Below, piece after piece: positions 49,018 through 58,444 of a stretch of 64,000 bases of DNA. Origin of the DNA: Gemmobacter aquatilis (GTDB lineage: Bacteria > Pseudomonadota > Alphaproteobacteria > Rhodobacterales > Rhodobacteraceae); assembly GCF_900110025.1 (NCBI RefSeq), contig NZ_FOCE01000001.1:310001-374000 (forward strand). The letters run 5' to 3'. The notes beneath the pieces were generated by a model that was not told where the DNA came from, searched no databases, and saw nothing but the letters and a program-made list of their open reading frames with translations. How positions within the stretch are numbered: position 1 is the first letter of the stretch; each line of letters begins with the position of its first letter. The translations under genes were made by a program, and so were the position numbers.

Positions 49018-49953
49018 TCATTCCTGTTTCAGGGGGCGGGAAAGAAGGCTCTGCATGGCCTCTGACGGGGTTACCTTACCGTCGATCAGTGCGGCGACCA
49101 TGCAGGAAATCGGCATCTCGATCTGTTCCCGCGCGGCGATCTGTGCCACGGCCTTGGCTGTGGCAGCGCCTTCGACGGTCTGGGTTGGATCGAAGCTTTG
49201 GCCAGCCCCAAGCGCATGGCCAAAGCGGAAATTGCGTGACAGGTCTGATGTGCAGGTCAGCACCAGATCGCCAAAGCCGGACAGCCCGGCCAGCGTTTCG
49301 GCCTTGGCGCCATGGGCCAGCGCAAAGCGCTGCATTTCGGCATAGCCGCGCGTCATCAGCGCGGCCCGGGCGGAATCGCCAAGCCCTGCGCCAATCACCA
49401 CGCCCGAGGCGATGGCCATGATGTTCTTCAACGCCCCGCCCAATTCGGCCCCGATCACGTCGGTGGTGCGATACAGCCGCAGCACGGGGGTGGACAGTAC
49501 GCGTTGCAGCCGTTCGCCCATCGCCTCATCGGCGCAGGCCAGCGTCAGCGCGGTGGGCAGGCCGCGCGCGATGTCGGCGGCAAAGCTTGGCCCTGTCAGC
49601 ACGGCGGGGGCGGGGCCGGACAGGCGCGCGAGAATCTCCACCGGGCCAAGGCCCGACCGCAGATCGACGCCCTTGCAGCAGGCGACCAGTGCCTTGTCCA
49701 CCAGATTGGCCGCATGGGCCTGTGCGAACATCGCCAGCGCCTGCATCGGCAGCGCCAACAGAATCGCATCTGCCGGGGCAATATCGGCGATTTCCGCCGT
49801 GACAGAGACTGTTTCGGGTAGGGTGATGCCCGGCAGCCGGGCAATCTCGCGGCTGGTCTGCCCGCGCCCCCACAGCGTCACCGGGCCTTCGCGCCCCAAG
49901 GCGACAGCCAGCGCCGCGCCGAAAGCGCCCGCGCCCAGAATGGCGATCTTCAT
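49018..49953 (-). CDS. gpsA: Glycerol-3-phosphate dehydrogenase [NAD(P)+]
   Basis: Reduces dihydroxyacetone phosphate to sn-glycerol-3-phosphate for phospholipid synthesis. [10 protein letters not shown] at residues 7-16 binds the nucleotide; [15 protein letters not shown] and the catalytic [15 protein letters not shown] segment are present; [14 protein letters not shown] is also diagnostic. 311 aa. Overlaps tsaD by four bases. Confidence 0.96.
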   Translation of the reverse strand: MKIAILGAGAFGAALAVALGREGPVTLWGRGQTSREIARLPGITLPETVSVTAEIADIAPADAILLALPMQALAMFAQAHAANLVDKALVACCKGVDLRSGLGPVEILARLSGPAPAVLTGPSFAADIARGLPTALTLACADEAMGERLQRVLSTPVLRLYRTTDVIGAELGGALKNIMAIASGVVIGAGLGDSARAALMTRGYAEMQRFALAHGAKAETLAGLSGFGDLVLTCTSDLSRNFRFGHALGAGQSFDPTQTVEGAATAKAVAQIAAREQIEMPISCMVAALIDGKVTPSEAMQSLLSRPLKQE

Positions 49954-51029
49954 GCCTTGGCCCCCTTCTTGCCAGAGCCGAGCAGGGCCGGGCTGGTCTG
50001 ATCCAGCGGCCAGCGCGGGCGTGCCGACAGCGTCAGGTCATCGGCGCCGCGCTGGCGGAATTGTTCGATCCCGGCCCAGGCGATCATCGCAGCGTTATCG
50101 GTGCAGAGCGCCAGCGGTGGCGCCAGAAAGCGGATGCCGAGGCTGTCACACAGCGCCTGCAACCGCGCCCGGATCTCGGTATTCGCGGCCACGCCCCCGG
50201 CGACGGCAAAGGTGCCCACCGGGTGATCGGTCAGCGCGCGGCGGGATTTCTCGGTCAGCACATCGGCCACGGCGCGCTGGAATGCGGCGCACAGATCGGC
50301 GCGATCCTGCCTGCGCAGCCCGCCCAGCCCGGCCATCAGCCCGTCGCGCGCGCGCAGAACGGCGGTTTTCAGCCCCGAGAAGGACAGGTCATAGCCCGGG
50401 CGGTCCAGCAGCGGGCGGGGCAGGGGAATGCGCTTGGCATCGCCCTTTGCAGCTTCGGCCTGCACGGCAGGCCCGCCCGGCTGCGGCAGGGCCAGAACCT
50501 TCGCCACCTTGTCGAACGCCTCGCCCGGCGCATCGTCGATCGAGCCGCCCAGCCTGGTAAAGGCTTCTGGCCCGTCCACCCGCAGAAACTGGCAATGCCC
50601 GCCCGACACCAGCAACATGACATAGGGATAGGCCACCTGATCGGTCAGGCGCGGAGTCAGCGCATGGCCGGCAAGATGGTTCACCCCGATCAGCGGCAGG
50701 CTGGTGGCTGCCGCCAGCCCCTTGGCGCACATCACACCGGACAGCACGCCGCCAATCAGCCCCGGCCCCGCCGTTACCGCAATGGCATCCAGCCCGGCAA
50801 AGCCGATCCCAGCCTGCGTCATGGCCTGCTCGATGCACAGGTCGATGCGTTCGGCATGGGCGCGGGCTGCGATTTCGGGCACCACACCGCCAAAAGCCGC
50901 ATGAAGGCTCGTCTGCCCTTCCACCACCGAGGCCAGAATCTCGGGCGCGGCACCATCGCGCTGGCGCACGATGGCGGCGGCCGTATCGTCGCAACTGCTT
51001 TCGATGCCAAGGAAGGTGAGGCTTTGCAT
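49950..51029 (-). CDS. tsaD: tRNA N6-adenosine threonylcarbamoyltransferase TsaD
   Basis: Transfers the threonylcarbamoyl group onto A37 of ANN-decoding tRNAs; partner of TsaE encoded at 39.5 kb. [13 protein letters not shown] at the start, VNHLAGH with the two metal-binding His, [11 protein letters not shown], and [10 protein letters not shown]. 359 aa from ATG 51029; the longer opening to 51086 has an unrelated N-terminus. Divergent from hemD with 45 bases between starts. Confidence 0.96.
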   Translation of the reverse strand: MQSLTFLGIESSCDDTAAAIVRQRDGAAPEILASVVEGQTSLHAAFGGVVPEIAARAHAERIDLCIEQAMTQAGIGFAGLDAIAVTAGPGLIGGVLSGVMCAKGLAAATSLPLIGVNHLAGHALTPRLTDQVAYPYVMLLVSGGHCQFLRVDGPEAFTRLGGSIDDAPGEAFDKVAKVLALPQPGGPAVQAEAAKGDAKRIPLPRPLLDRPGYDLSFSGLKTAVLRARDGLMAGLGGLRRQDRADLCAAFQRAVADVLTEKSRRALTDHPVGTFAVAGGVAANTEIRARLQALCDSLGIRFLAPPLALCTDNAAMIAWAGIEQFRQRGADDLTLSARPRWPLDQTSPALLGSGKKGAKA

Positions 51030-51074
51030 GGGTTCCGGTTGAAACAGGGGCTTCCCGCAGGTAACACCGGAACC

Positions 51075-51815
51075 ATGCCCAAGCAATCCCGCCCCATGGT
51101 GATCCTCACCCGGCCCGCCGATCAGGGCGCGCGCTTTGCCAAGGCTTTGCGGCTACGGCTTGGCCCGGTGGTGGTACTGCAATCGCCACTGATACAGCCG
51201 AAGTTCCGTGTGCCTGATGTGCCCGACCGGGCTTGGTCAGCCGTGATCTTCACTTCGGGCACCGCGGTTGCTGCTTGCGAGGCACTGCCTGCGCCGCTGC
51301 GCCAGCGCTTGCCACGCCTGGCGTTCTGTGTCGGGCATAGAACGGCGGAACTGGCGAAAATGGCGGGGTTCGAGACGATTTCTGCCAATGGCGATGCCGA
51401 AGCGCTGATCCGCTGCATCCTTGCGAAAGCGCCGCAGCCGCCATTGCTGCATCTGCATGGGGCAGAGACGCGGGGGGATATTGCCGCATGTCTGACAGAG
51501 GCGGGGATCGAGGCATCGGGCGTCGTGCTTTACGATCAACTGGTTTGCCCGCTGTCCGGCGATGTGCAAACCGCGTTGCGCGGCGACACGCCGCTGATCC
51601 TTCCGGTCTTTTCACCCCGCACGGCGGACTTGCTGGCCGCTGATCTGGCCGATGCGCGGGCGCCACTTCATCTTGTTGCCATATCGCAGGCAACCGCAGC
51701 GCCGGTTTCGCGTTTGCCTCTTGCAAGCCTGACAATCGCAGCCCGGCCCGATGCCGATGCGATGCTGGATGCCGTAGAACACCTCTTTGCCGCAGCCACG
51801 CGGCTTGAGCCATGA
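51075..51815 (+). CDS. hemD: Uroporphyrinogen-III synthase
   Basis: Cyclises hydroxymethylbilane to uroporphyrinogen III. This family is poorly conserved; here the two-lobed fold is suggested by [13 protein letters not shown] at the start, [20 protein letters not shown] and [12 protein letters not shown]. 246 aa from ATG 51075; ATG 51096 would drop seven residues. It is followed by mic60 and hemY, the usual alphaproteobacterial order, which supports the call. Confidence 0.87.
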   Translation: MPKQSRPMVILTRPADQGARFAKALRLRLGPVVVLQSPLIQPKFRVPDVPDRAWSAVIFTSGTAVAACEALPAPLRQRLPRLAFCVGHRTAELAKMAGFETISANGDAEALIRCILAKAPQPPLLHLHGAETRGDIAACLTEAGIEASGVVLYDQLVCPLSGDVQTALRGDTPLILPVFSPRTADLLAADLADARAPLHLVAISQATAAPVSRLPLASLTIAARPDADAMLDAVEHLFAAATRLEP

Positions 51816-51867
51816 GAGCAGAGCGACTACCCTGCCCAAACGGGCAGAGCTTGAGGGGAGACGGTGC

Positions 51868-52935
51868 ATGACGGATCAGGAAACGCCTATCGCAGCGCCG
51901 GATACCGAAGATCCCAAGCGCGACGCGATTCCTCCGGCGGAAACGCCCGTTGAACCAGTCGCGCGCGGCGGTGGGGCGGGGCGGTTTGTCGGGCTGCTGG
52001 CCGGTGGTGTTATTGCGGCAGGGCTGGGGTTCGGGCTTGCTGCCTATGGCGCGCGCGAAGGCTGGCCTTTGCTGGTACCGCAGGGCCCTGCCCTGGAAGG
52101 TGAAATGGCTGCCCTGCGCAGCCAGCTTGCCGAAGTTGCGGCGCGCGAACCTGATCTGAGCCGTCTGGATGCGTTGGAAACAAAGCTCGCCACGCTGCCT
52201 TCTGCGGTGGATGGAAAACGCATCGAGGCGCTTGAGCAGCGCCTTGCCGCGCTGGAGGCCCGTCCGGCAGGGGTAGGTGATCCGCAGGCCCTTGAGGCGC
52301 TGAAGGCAGAGATTGGCACTTTGGCCACCCGGTTGGCGGAGCAACAGACGACCACCACCCAGATCGCTGCCGAGATTGATTCTCAGGTCAAGGCCAAGTT
52401 GCAAAGCGCCGTGACCGAAGCGGAAAAGCTGCGCGCCGAAACTGTTGCCCTGCAACAGACAGCAGAACGCCGGGCGGCCCTGCTGGCGCTGGACACCGCG
52501 CTGACCACCGGCACCGATCCGGCAGAGTCGGCCGCACGGGTCGGCGCGGTGGGGATCGACCTGCCAGAGCCGCTGGCGCAACTGGTCGCCAGCCCGGTTT
52601 CTTTGCCCGCCTTGCAGCAAGGCTTTGCCGATGCGGCGCGGCTGGCGCTGGCGGCCTCGCTTCAGGCGGATATGGGCGACACGCTGGGCGACCGGCTGAC
52701 CACCTTCCTGCGCACCCAGACCGGCGCCCGGTCGTTGACCCCGCAAGAGGGCGACGACCCTGACGCCGTGCTGTCGCGGATCGAGGCGCGGTTGCGCGAT
52801 GGCGATGTGGCTGCGGCCCGCGAGATGTTGGGCAGCCTGCCCGCAGCGGGGCAGGCTGCTTTGGCTGATTGGGGCGCGCAGGCGGATCGCTATCTTGCGG
52901 GGCGGGCTGCGTTGTCTGCGCTTTTGGCGAATTGA
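51868..52935 (+). CDS. Mic60/mitofilin-like membrane protein
   Basis: Bacterial relative of the mitochondrial cristae organiser Mic60. 355 aa: an acidic, proline-rich N-terminus, one transmembrane helix (about 39-62), a long coiled coil (about 75-220), and a C-terminal mitofilin signature region (about 255-355). In alphaproteobacteria it lies between hemD and hemY and can bend membranes, linked to intracytoplasmic membranes. GAGGGGAG precedes ATG 51868. hemY follows after 13 bases. Confidence 0.85.
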   Translation: MTDQETPIAAPDTEDPKRDAIPPAETPVEPVARGGGAGRFVGLLAGGVIAAGLGFGLAAYGAREGWPLLVPQGPALEGEMAALRSQLAEVAAREPDLSRLDALETKLATLPSAVDGKRIEALEQRLAALEARPAGVGDPQALEALKAEIGTLATRLAEQQTTTTQIAAEIDSQVKAKLQSAVTEAEKLRAETVALQQTAERRAALLALDTALTTGTDPAESAARVGAVGIDLPEPLAQLVASPVSLPALQQGFADAARLALAASLQADMGDTLGDRLTTFLRTQTGARSLTPQEGDDPDAVLSRIEARLRDGDVAAAREMLGSLPAAGQAALADWGAQADRYLAGRAALSALLAN

Positions 52936-52948
52936 GGGGGGCGGAACG

Positions 52949-54406
52949 ATGATCTGGACACTGGTCAAGGTGCTTCTGTTCTTCGCGGCGGTGGCGGGGA
53001 TCACTTACGGGGCGACGCTGCTGCTGGAAACCGATGGCGGGCTGCATATCACTGCTGCGGGGTATGAATTCACGCTCGGCCCATTGCAGGCGGTGGTCGG
53101 GCTGCTGCTGCTGATGCTGGCGCTGTGGCTTTTGCTGCTGGTGATCGGGTTCCTGACCGCCACGTTGCGCTTTCTGAATGGTGATGAAACGGCGCTGTCT
53201 CGCTATTTTGACCGCAACCGCGAACGGCGGGGCTATCAGGCGCTGTCGGAAGGGTTGGTGGCGCTGGCCTCGGGCGAGAATCGGGTGGCGATGTCGCGCG
53301 CGGTGAAGGCCGAAAAGCTGCTCGCGAAGCCCGAACTGACAACGCTGCTTGTCGCCCAGGCGGCCGAAGCTGCTGGCGATGGCGCACGCGCGACTGCTGC
53401 TTACAAGGCGCTGCTGGAACACGAGGCCACGCGGTTTGTTGGCATCCGGGGCCTGCTGGCGCAGAAAGTGCACGAGGGCGACACTGAAACCGCGTTGAAG
53501 CTGGCCGAGAAGGCCTTTGCGCTGAAGCCCAGGCATCTGGAAACGCAGGATATCCTGCTGAAACTGCAGGCCGATGCGCAGGATTGGAAAGGCGCGCGGG
53601 CCACGCTGGGCGCAAAGGCACGGGCGGGCGGGCTGTCGAAAGACCTGTTCCGCCGCCGTGATGCTGTGTTGGCCTTGCAGGAAGCGAAGACCGTGATGGA
53701 TGCCAGCACGTCGATCGAGGCACGCGAGGCAGCGATTGCCGCCAACAAGCAATCCCCGGATCTGATTCCGGCTGCGGCCATGGCGGCGCACAGTATGGCG
53801 CTGGCGGGTGACACCAAAGGCGCCACGCGCGTCATCCGCAAGGCATGGGAGATGCAGCCGCACCCCGATCTTGCCGCCGCCTTTGCCGGGATCGAGCCGG
53901 AAGAAACCCCCGAAGCGCGGCTGAAGCGCTTTCGGGTTCTCACAGAGCTGCATCCTGATCATCCCGAAACCCGGATGCTGAAAGCCGAGCTTCTTATTGC
54001 CGCCGAAGATTTTCCCGGTGCCCGTCGTGCGCTGGGCGATCTGGTAGATACCAAGCCGACCGGGCGGGCGCTGGCGCTGATGGCGGCGGTGGAACGCGGC
54101 GAGGGCGGCGACGAAGCCGCAGTGCGCGGCTGGCTGGCGAAGGCGCTTGTCGCACCGCGCGGCCCGCAATGGTGCTGCGACAAGTGCCACGCGATCCATG
54201 CCGAATGGGGCCCGATCTGTGAAAACTGCGGTGGTTTTGATACCTTGAGCTGGCGCGAACCGCCGCAGACCGCGACTCCTAGCCCCACCGGATCCGAACT
54301 GCTGCCACTGCTGGTGACCCCCCCGGCCCCGCCAGCGCCAGCGCCCGAACCCGCAGAAGAGCCGGAAGTCATTGATCTTGCGGCCATCGCAAGGCGTGCA
54401 AATTAG
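52949..54406 (+). CDS. hemY: HemY-like TPR membrane protein with C-terminal zinc-ribbon
   Basis: 485-residue protein with two N-terminal transmembrane helices (about 3-24 and 42-68) bounding the HemY_N domain, followed by tetratricopeptide-type helices to about residue 400. The tail has CCDKCHAIHAEWGPICENCGG, a four-Cys (CxxC...CxxC) zinc-ribbon, then a proline-rich end. The gene is part of the heme cluster, but HemY of this type is not a proven enzyme. GGAGGGGGG-like sequence precedes ATG 52949. Confidence 0.88.
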   Translation: MIWTLVKVLLFFAAVAGITYGATLLLETDGGLHITAAGYEFTLGPLQAVVGLLLLMLALWLLLLVIGFLTATLRFLNGDETALSRYFDRNRERRGYQALSEGLVALASGENRVAMSRAVKAEKLLAKPELTTLLVAQAAEAAGDGARATAAYKALLEHEATRFVGIRGLLAQKVHEGDTETALKLAEKAFALKPRHLETQDILLKLQADAQDWKGARATLGAKARAGGLSKDLFRRRDAVLALQEAKTVMDASTSIEAREAAIAANKQSPDLIPAAAMAAHSMALAGDTKGATRVIRKAWEMQPHPDLAAAFAGIEPEETPEARLKRFRVLTELHPDHPETRMLKAELLIAAEDFPGARRALGDLVDTKPTGRALALMAAVERGEGGDEAAVRGWLAKALVAPRGPQWCCDKCHAIHAEWGPICENCGGFDTLSWREPPQTATPSPTGSELLPLLVTPPAPPAPAPEPAEEPEVIDLAAIARRAN

Positions 54407-54449
54407 GGCTACACAGCGCCGCAAAGAGGTGCTATCAGCCCGCCACCAA

Positions 54450-54525
54450 GCCGCTGTAGCTCAGCTGGTAGAGCACGTCATTCGTAATGATGGGGTCGGG
54501 GGTTCGAGTCCCTTCAGCGGCACCA
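54450..54525 (+). tRNA. tRNA-Thr (anticodon CGT)
   Basis: 76-base cloverleaf: acceptor GCCGCTG/CAGCGGC, D-arm GCTC/GAGC, anticodon stem CGTCA/TGATG with loop TTCGTAA (anticodon CGT, reads ACG), T-arm with GTTCGAGTC, discriminator A and encoded CCA. It follows hemY by 43 bases and is followed by a strong terminator. Confidence 0.96.
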
Positions 54526-54532
54526 GTTTCCA

Positions 54533-54577
54533 GCCGAAGCCGCGAACCTGTCAGGGTTTCGCGGCTTCGGCGTTTTT
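54533..54577 (+). terminator. Terminator of tRNA-Thr, inside the oxyR 3' end
   Basis: GCCGAAGCCGCGAA (54533-54546) and TTCGCGGCTTCGGC (54558-54571) form a perfect 14-bp stem with an 11-base loop, followed by GTTTTT. It covers the last oxyR codons and stop on the other strand. Confidence 0.82.
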
Positions 54578-55504
54578 GCCACTGGTGACATTGCGCCAGC
54601 TGTCCCGGGCTGACAGGCTTTCGGCAGATTGGCGGACCACATCCGCGATCTGCTGAAGCTGTTTGGCAAGCGGGTTGGTCTTGCGCCAGATCATGCCGAT
54701 GGTGCGCGAGGGCCGTGGGCTTGTGAAGCGCGCAACCGACACCGAGGCGGAACGCGTCTCGACCGGCACCGCCATTTCCGGGATCAGGGTCACACCTATC
54801 CCGGAACTGACCATCTGCACCAGGGTTGTCAGCGAGCTGCCATCCAGCAATTCCCGGGGCAGCGCAGAGTGAACATTGCAGAACGACAGGGCCTGATCGC
54901 GGAAACAATGCCCCTCTTCCAGCAACAGCAGCCGCATTTCACGCAGCGCTTCGCGGTCTGGTACGGGCTTTCCCTCGTCTTCGCTTGGCCGCACCAGAAC
55001 GAAATCTTCGGAAAACAGTGCAACCTCTGTCAGTGAGGGTTCCGAAACGGGCAGTGCCACGATAGCCGTATCCAGCCGCCCTTCGGCAAGCTCTTGCAGG
55101 AGTTTCGGCGTAACCGTTTCGCGGATCTGCAGATCCAGCCCGGCATTGGCGCGCGTCAGGTTGCCGATGATGGTGGGCAGCAGGTAGGGGGCTATCGTCG
55201 GAATCACCCCGATGCGCAGCCGCCCCACCAGCCGGTGATGCGAGGCGCGCGCCAGATCTTCCAATTCGTCAACCGAGCGCAGGATACCACGGACACGGAG
55301 CGCGAACTCTCCTCCGAAACTGGTCAACCGAACCTGCCGATGGCTGCGCTCGAACAGCTCGGTGCCCAGCGATTCTTCCAGCTCTTTGATCTGCATCGAC
55401 AGGGCGGGCTGCGAGATGGCACAGGCATCTGCCGCGCGCCCGAAATGGCCATGCCGTGCCAACGCCTCGAAATAGCGGAATTGCTTGAGCGTCAGGTTGA
55501 TCAT
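54551..55504 (-). CDS. oxyR: Hydrogen-peroxide-inducible regulator OxyR
   Basis: LysR-type regulator. N-terminal helix-turn-helix FGRAADACAISQPALSMQIKELEESLG; the C-terminal domain has the two redox cysteines Cys200 (GHCFRDQ) and Cys209 (SFCNV), spaced as in OxyR, forming a disulfide on peroxide. 317 aa. Divergent from a glyoxalase-family gene; a 6-bp inverted repeat overlaps the start codon and may be an autoregulatory site. No catalase gene is adjacent. Confidence 0.92.
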   Translation of the reverse strand: MINLTLKQFRYFEALARHGHFGRAADACAISQPALSMQIKELEESLGTELFERSHRQVRLTSFGGEFALRVRGILRSVDELEDLARASHHRLVGRLRIGVIPTIAPYLLPTIIGNLTRANAGLDLQIRETVTPKLLQELAEGRLDTAIVALPVSEPSLTEVALFSEDFVLVRPSEDEGKPVPDREALREMRLLLLEEGHCFRDQALSFCNVHSALPRELLDGSSLTTLVQMVSSGIGVTLIPEMAVPVETRSASVSVARFTSPRPSRTIGMIWRKTNPLAKQLQQIADVVRQSAESLSARDSWRNVTSGKNAEAAKP

Positions 55505-55518
55505 AAGAAGCCCTTATG
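55502..55518. promoter_or_regulatory. Inverted repeat over the oxyR start
   Basis: CATAAG (55502-55507), 5-base spacer, CTTATG (55513-55518). The outer CAT is the oxyR start codon on the minus strand. The ATAAG/CTTAT halves loosely resemble the ATAG/CTAT halves of OxyR sites, but spacing is not standard. Confidence 0.3.
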
Positions 55519-55644
55519 GTGGTGTTCGCCAAGAATGGCTTATACCAATGAACATGCTTTGTCAGATCGGATGGGCATGGCAGTCAAACGGGTGGCTCGC
55601 GTGAAACTTGGACAGTAGTCGCCCCCTCCTACCTGCAATATGAA

Positions 55645-55665
55645 TTGGTTTGTCAGGCTTACCAA
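55645..55665. promoter_or_regulatory. Inverted repeat before the glyoxalase gene
   Basis: TTGGT (55645-55649), 11-base spacer, ACCAA (55661-55665), 21 bases upstream of the start of the glyoxalase-family gene. The geometry suits an operator of a dimeric regulator; a LysR protein (OxyR) is divergent. Confidence 0.3.
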
Positions 55666-55686
55666 AGCAGAGACTTCGGAGGAAAA

Positions 55687-56082
55687 ATGGCCAAGGCGAT
55701 ACATTCGATGATCCGCGTGCTGGAAGAGGCGCGTTCGGTTGCGTTCTATGACGCGGCCTTCGGGTTGAAGGTGGCAGATCGGCTGGAGTTCGAGTGGTTC
55801 ACGCTGATTTACCTGTCCAATCCCGAATCCACGTTCGAGCTGGAGCTGACCGTAAACAAGGGTCGCACCGAACCCTATGATCTGGGCGATGGCTACGGCC
55901 ATTTGGCTGTTTCCGTCGCAGATGTGGAGACGGAACACGCGCGGTTGACGGCGGCGGGGCTGAACCCGCGCAAGCTGGTGGATTTTCGCAATGGTGATGT
56001 GCCGGTGGCGAAATTCTTTTTCATCGCCGACCCGGATGGCTATCAGATCGAGGTTCTGCAACGCGCGGGGCGGTTTCAGTGA
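55687..56082 (+). CDS. gloA: VOC-family glyoxalase I (lactoylglutathione lyase-like)
   Basis: 131-residue vicinal-oxygen-chelate protein, likely converting the methylglyoxal-glutathione adduct to lactoylglutathione. Metal-site candidates: His at MAKAIHSMIRV, Glu in STFELELTVN, His in GYGHLAVSV and Glu in DGYQIEVLQ. These four positions match glyoxalase I. GGAGG precedes ATG 55687. Divergent from oxyR, so it may belong to stress defence. Confidence 0.82.
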   Translation: MAKAIHSMIRVLEEARSVAFYDAAFGLKVADRLEFEWFTLIYLSNPESTFELELTVNKGRTEPYDLGDGYGHLAVSVADVETEHARLTAAGLNPRKLVDFRNGDVPVAKFFFIADPDGYQIEVLQRAGRFQ

Positions 56083-56109
56083 CCCGAAAATATGGCTCTG
56101 CATCACCGA

Positions 56110-57381
56110 TCAGAGCCGCAGGCCAGCCAGAGGCGCCGCACCGCCGCGCCGCGACAGCATGGTCGGGATACCCAGTTCCTGCCGGAACTTGGTGACGGTG
56201 CGGCGCGCAAGCGGCTTGCCTTCGCGCGCCAGGGCTGTGGCCAAAGCAGCATCGCTGAGCGGAGCTGCGGGGCTTTCGGCGGCGATGATCTGGCGCAGGC
56301 GGTGGCGGATCGCATCCGATGAGGGCGCCGCCACAAGATCGCGGGCGGCCAGAGGGGCCGCGTCGAAAAAGCTGCACAGGGTGCGCATCCCGTGTGGCGT
56401 GGCGATCAGCAGATGGCGCGAAACCCGGCTGATGGTGCTGCCATGCAGGCCCAGAACTGCGGCAACCTCGGCCTGCCGCAGCGCGATCAGCGCACCCGGC
56501 CCTTCTTCAAGGAACGCCTCTTGCCGGCGCAGCACCTCGGTTGCAACGCTCAACACGGTGCGATTGCGGCGTTCCAGCACATTGGCCAGCCATTCCGCCT
56601 CGGCCCGCGCGGCGCGCAGCTTGGCGTCGGCTTGCGTCGTGCTGCGGGGCGGCAGGCTGATGGCAGGCAGGGTGGCGCGGTTCAGCTCGATCCTCCAGCC
56701 CTCGGCGCCCCGCGTCACCAGCAGATCAGGTTCGCGCAGTGGCTGGGTGTCGCCGCCAAACTGCGCGCCCGGCTTCGGGTCCATGCGGCGGATGCGGCCC
56801 AGGCATAGCTGAACCTCTTCGGGGGGCAGGCCGGTCGCATCGGCAACCGCGCGCAATCCGCCACTGGCCAGCAGCGGCAGACGATCCAGAACGGCTGCCA
56901 TGGCCGGGGTCAGTTGCCCCCGTTCGCTTGCCTGCAGCGCCAGACATTCGCGCAGATCGCGGGCAAAAAGCCCTGTCGGCTCTACCGTTTGCAGGCGGGT
57001 CAGCAGGGCACGGGCCTCGGGCTGGCTGCGCCCGGCTGCCTGCGCGATGTCTGACAGCGGGCGGTCCAGCCAGCCATTGGCATCCAGCGCCTCGACAAAG
57101 GCCATGGCAAAACGCAACGTGGCAGGATCGGAAATCATCAGGCGGATCTGCGCCAGCACATGTTCCTGCAGGCCCGATGCCGCCTGCGGCTGATCATCTT
57201 CAAAGCCGAGCGGCGCGGCACCCATCGGCATCCGCAGCCGGATCAACGGGTTCGATTCGGCGCGGCGCTGCAGATGGGCCTGCAACCCCTCGTTGGTCAG
57301 TTGCAGCAAGCTGATGGCCTGCAACTGCCACGCAGAAAGCGTCTGGCGCAGCGAATGGGTCTGTCTTGAGCTTAGCGCCAT
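56110..57381 (-). CDS. rpoN: RNA polymerase sigma-54 factor
   Basis: Alternative sigma factor for -24/-12 promoters, requiring an AAA+ activator. 423 aa: the Gln-rich region I (SAWQLQAISLLQL) is near the start, core-binding region in the middle, and the RpoN box ARRTVTKFRQ at residues 392-401 (consensus ARRTVAKYRE) near the end. ATG 57381 with GGAGA is preferred; ATG 57393 would add METC. It is not followed by hpf/ptsN genes as in many proteobacteria. A sigma-54-like promoter for a monooxygenase lies 3.9 kb away. Confidence 0.95.
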   Translation of the reverse strand: MALSSRQTHSLRQTLSAWQLQAISLLQLTNEGLQAHLQRRAESNPLIRLRMPMGAAPLGFEDDQPQAASGLQEHVLAQIRLMISDPATLRFAMAFVEALDANGWLDRPLSDIAQAAGRSQPEARALLTRLQTVEPTGLFARDLRECLALQASERGQLTPAMAAVLDRLPLLASGGLRAVADATGLPPEEVQLCLGRIRRMDPKPGAQFGGDTQPLREPDLLVTRGAEGWRIELNRATLPAISLPPRSTTQADAKLRAARAEAEWLANVLERRNRTVLSVATEVLRRQEAFLEEGPGALIALRQAEVAAVLGLHGSTISRVSRHLLIATPHGMRTLCSFFDAAPLAARDLVAAPSSDAIRHRLRQIIAAESPAAPLSDAALATALAREGKPLARRTVTKFRQELGIPTMLSRRGGAAPLAGLRL

Positions 57382-57467
57382 GCAAGTCTCCATCGGTTGC
57401 GAAATGCCATTGCGTGACGGCCCGTCCTGGCGTCTGATCGAAACATCCCCAGCCACAAGAGCGCAGC

Positions 57468-58433
57468 ATGTGCCCCGCATCCGGCCCGACCCGATCCAGC
57501 CCCGAAGGCCATTACCGCGAGCTTTCGCCGCAACTCGCGGCAAAGCTGCGGCAGATGTGGTCGGCGCGCGGCCATGATCTGGACCGGATCTGGGGGGATT
57601 GCGTGCCACGTCTGCCGGGTTTCGCGCGGTTGCCCGATACGCCCCGCGCACCGGACAGTCGCGCCCATGATCAGCTGTGCCTGTTCGATCAGGCGCTGAT
57701 CTGGGTGATTGCCCTGCGCACCGCCGCGACAAAGGCCCGCAACCTGCCGGGCCTGCAGCAAAGCCCGGATCAGTTTGCCGCCCTTGCCGCGCTGACCGCG
57801 CGTCTGGGGGAAACTCTTGCCGCGCTGCGGTTGCTGGTACTGAACGGATTGCCGGTGCCTGCGCTGCAACTGGCCCGCTCGGTGTCCGAGGATGTGGATA
57901 TGGCGCTGGCGCTGCTGCTGCGTCCACGGCTGGCGCAGCAATTCATGGCGTGCACCACGGCGGATGAGGCCAGCGAGTTCTGGCGCCGCCATATTGCCGG
58001 GGGCCGCGCCTTCCGCGCCGTTGCGGAAAAGCTTTACGAGGTCGGGCTCGACCATTCCGACCGCAGCGAATACGGGCGCTGGCGGCGCGAGGTGCTGACG
58101 CTGCTGGGCAGCGCGGTGCACAGCTCGCCCCTGGGGCAGGCGGCGGGCCAGCCTGTTGCGCCATGGCACGAGAATGCGGCGCTGAGAGAATGTCTGGGCT
58201 TCGTGACCCATCGCCTGCAGGAATTCTGTGCATGGTCGCATGTGCTGGATACCGGGCTTGAAGCGGATCTGGCGCGCATTGCCTCTGATCCATCCGGCCG
58301 GGGGACCGGTGACTCCGAAGCGCGGTTGCTGCAATTCGCGGCCCGCTCGAAAGAGATCATTCTGGATCAGATGCGCTGGATGCTGGCAGACCGGGAAGAG
58401 CCGGAACGGCTCCTCGCGGGTCACTGGCACTAG
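57468..58433 (+). CDS. Hypothetical protein, helical, divergent from rpoN
   Basis: 321-residue soluble, largely helical protein that I do not recognise. Features: an N-terminal part rich in charged residues, LQLARSVSEDVDMALALLL near residue 140, and a C-terminal helix SKEIILDQMRWMLADREEP. The central RS-x-E-D pattern is faintly like the DUF5677 group, not enough for a call. ATG 57468 has an AAGAG-like site. Coding is supported by length, codon-position GC pattern and clean spacing to its neighbours. Confidence 0.6.
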   Translation: MCPASGPTRSSPEGHYRELSPQLAAKLRQMWSARGHDLDRIWGDCVPRLPGFARLPDTPRAPDSRAHDQLCLFDQALIWVIALRTAATKARNLPGLQQSPDQFAALAALTARLGETLAALRLLVLNGLPVPALQLARSVSEDVDMALALLLRPRLAQQFMACTTADEASEFWRRHIAGGRAFRAVAEKLYEVGLDHSDRSEYGRWRREVLTLLGSAVHSSPLGQAAGQPVAPWHENAALRECLGFVTHRLQEFCAWSHVLDTGLEADLARIASDPSGRGTGDSEARLLQFAARSKEIILDQMRWMLADREEPERLLAGHWH

Positions 58434-58444
58434 GGCGCGTGCCG

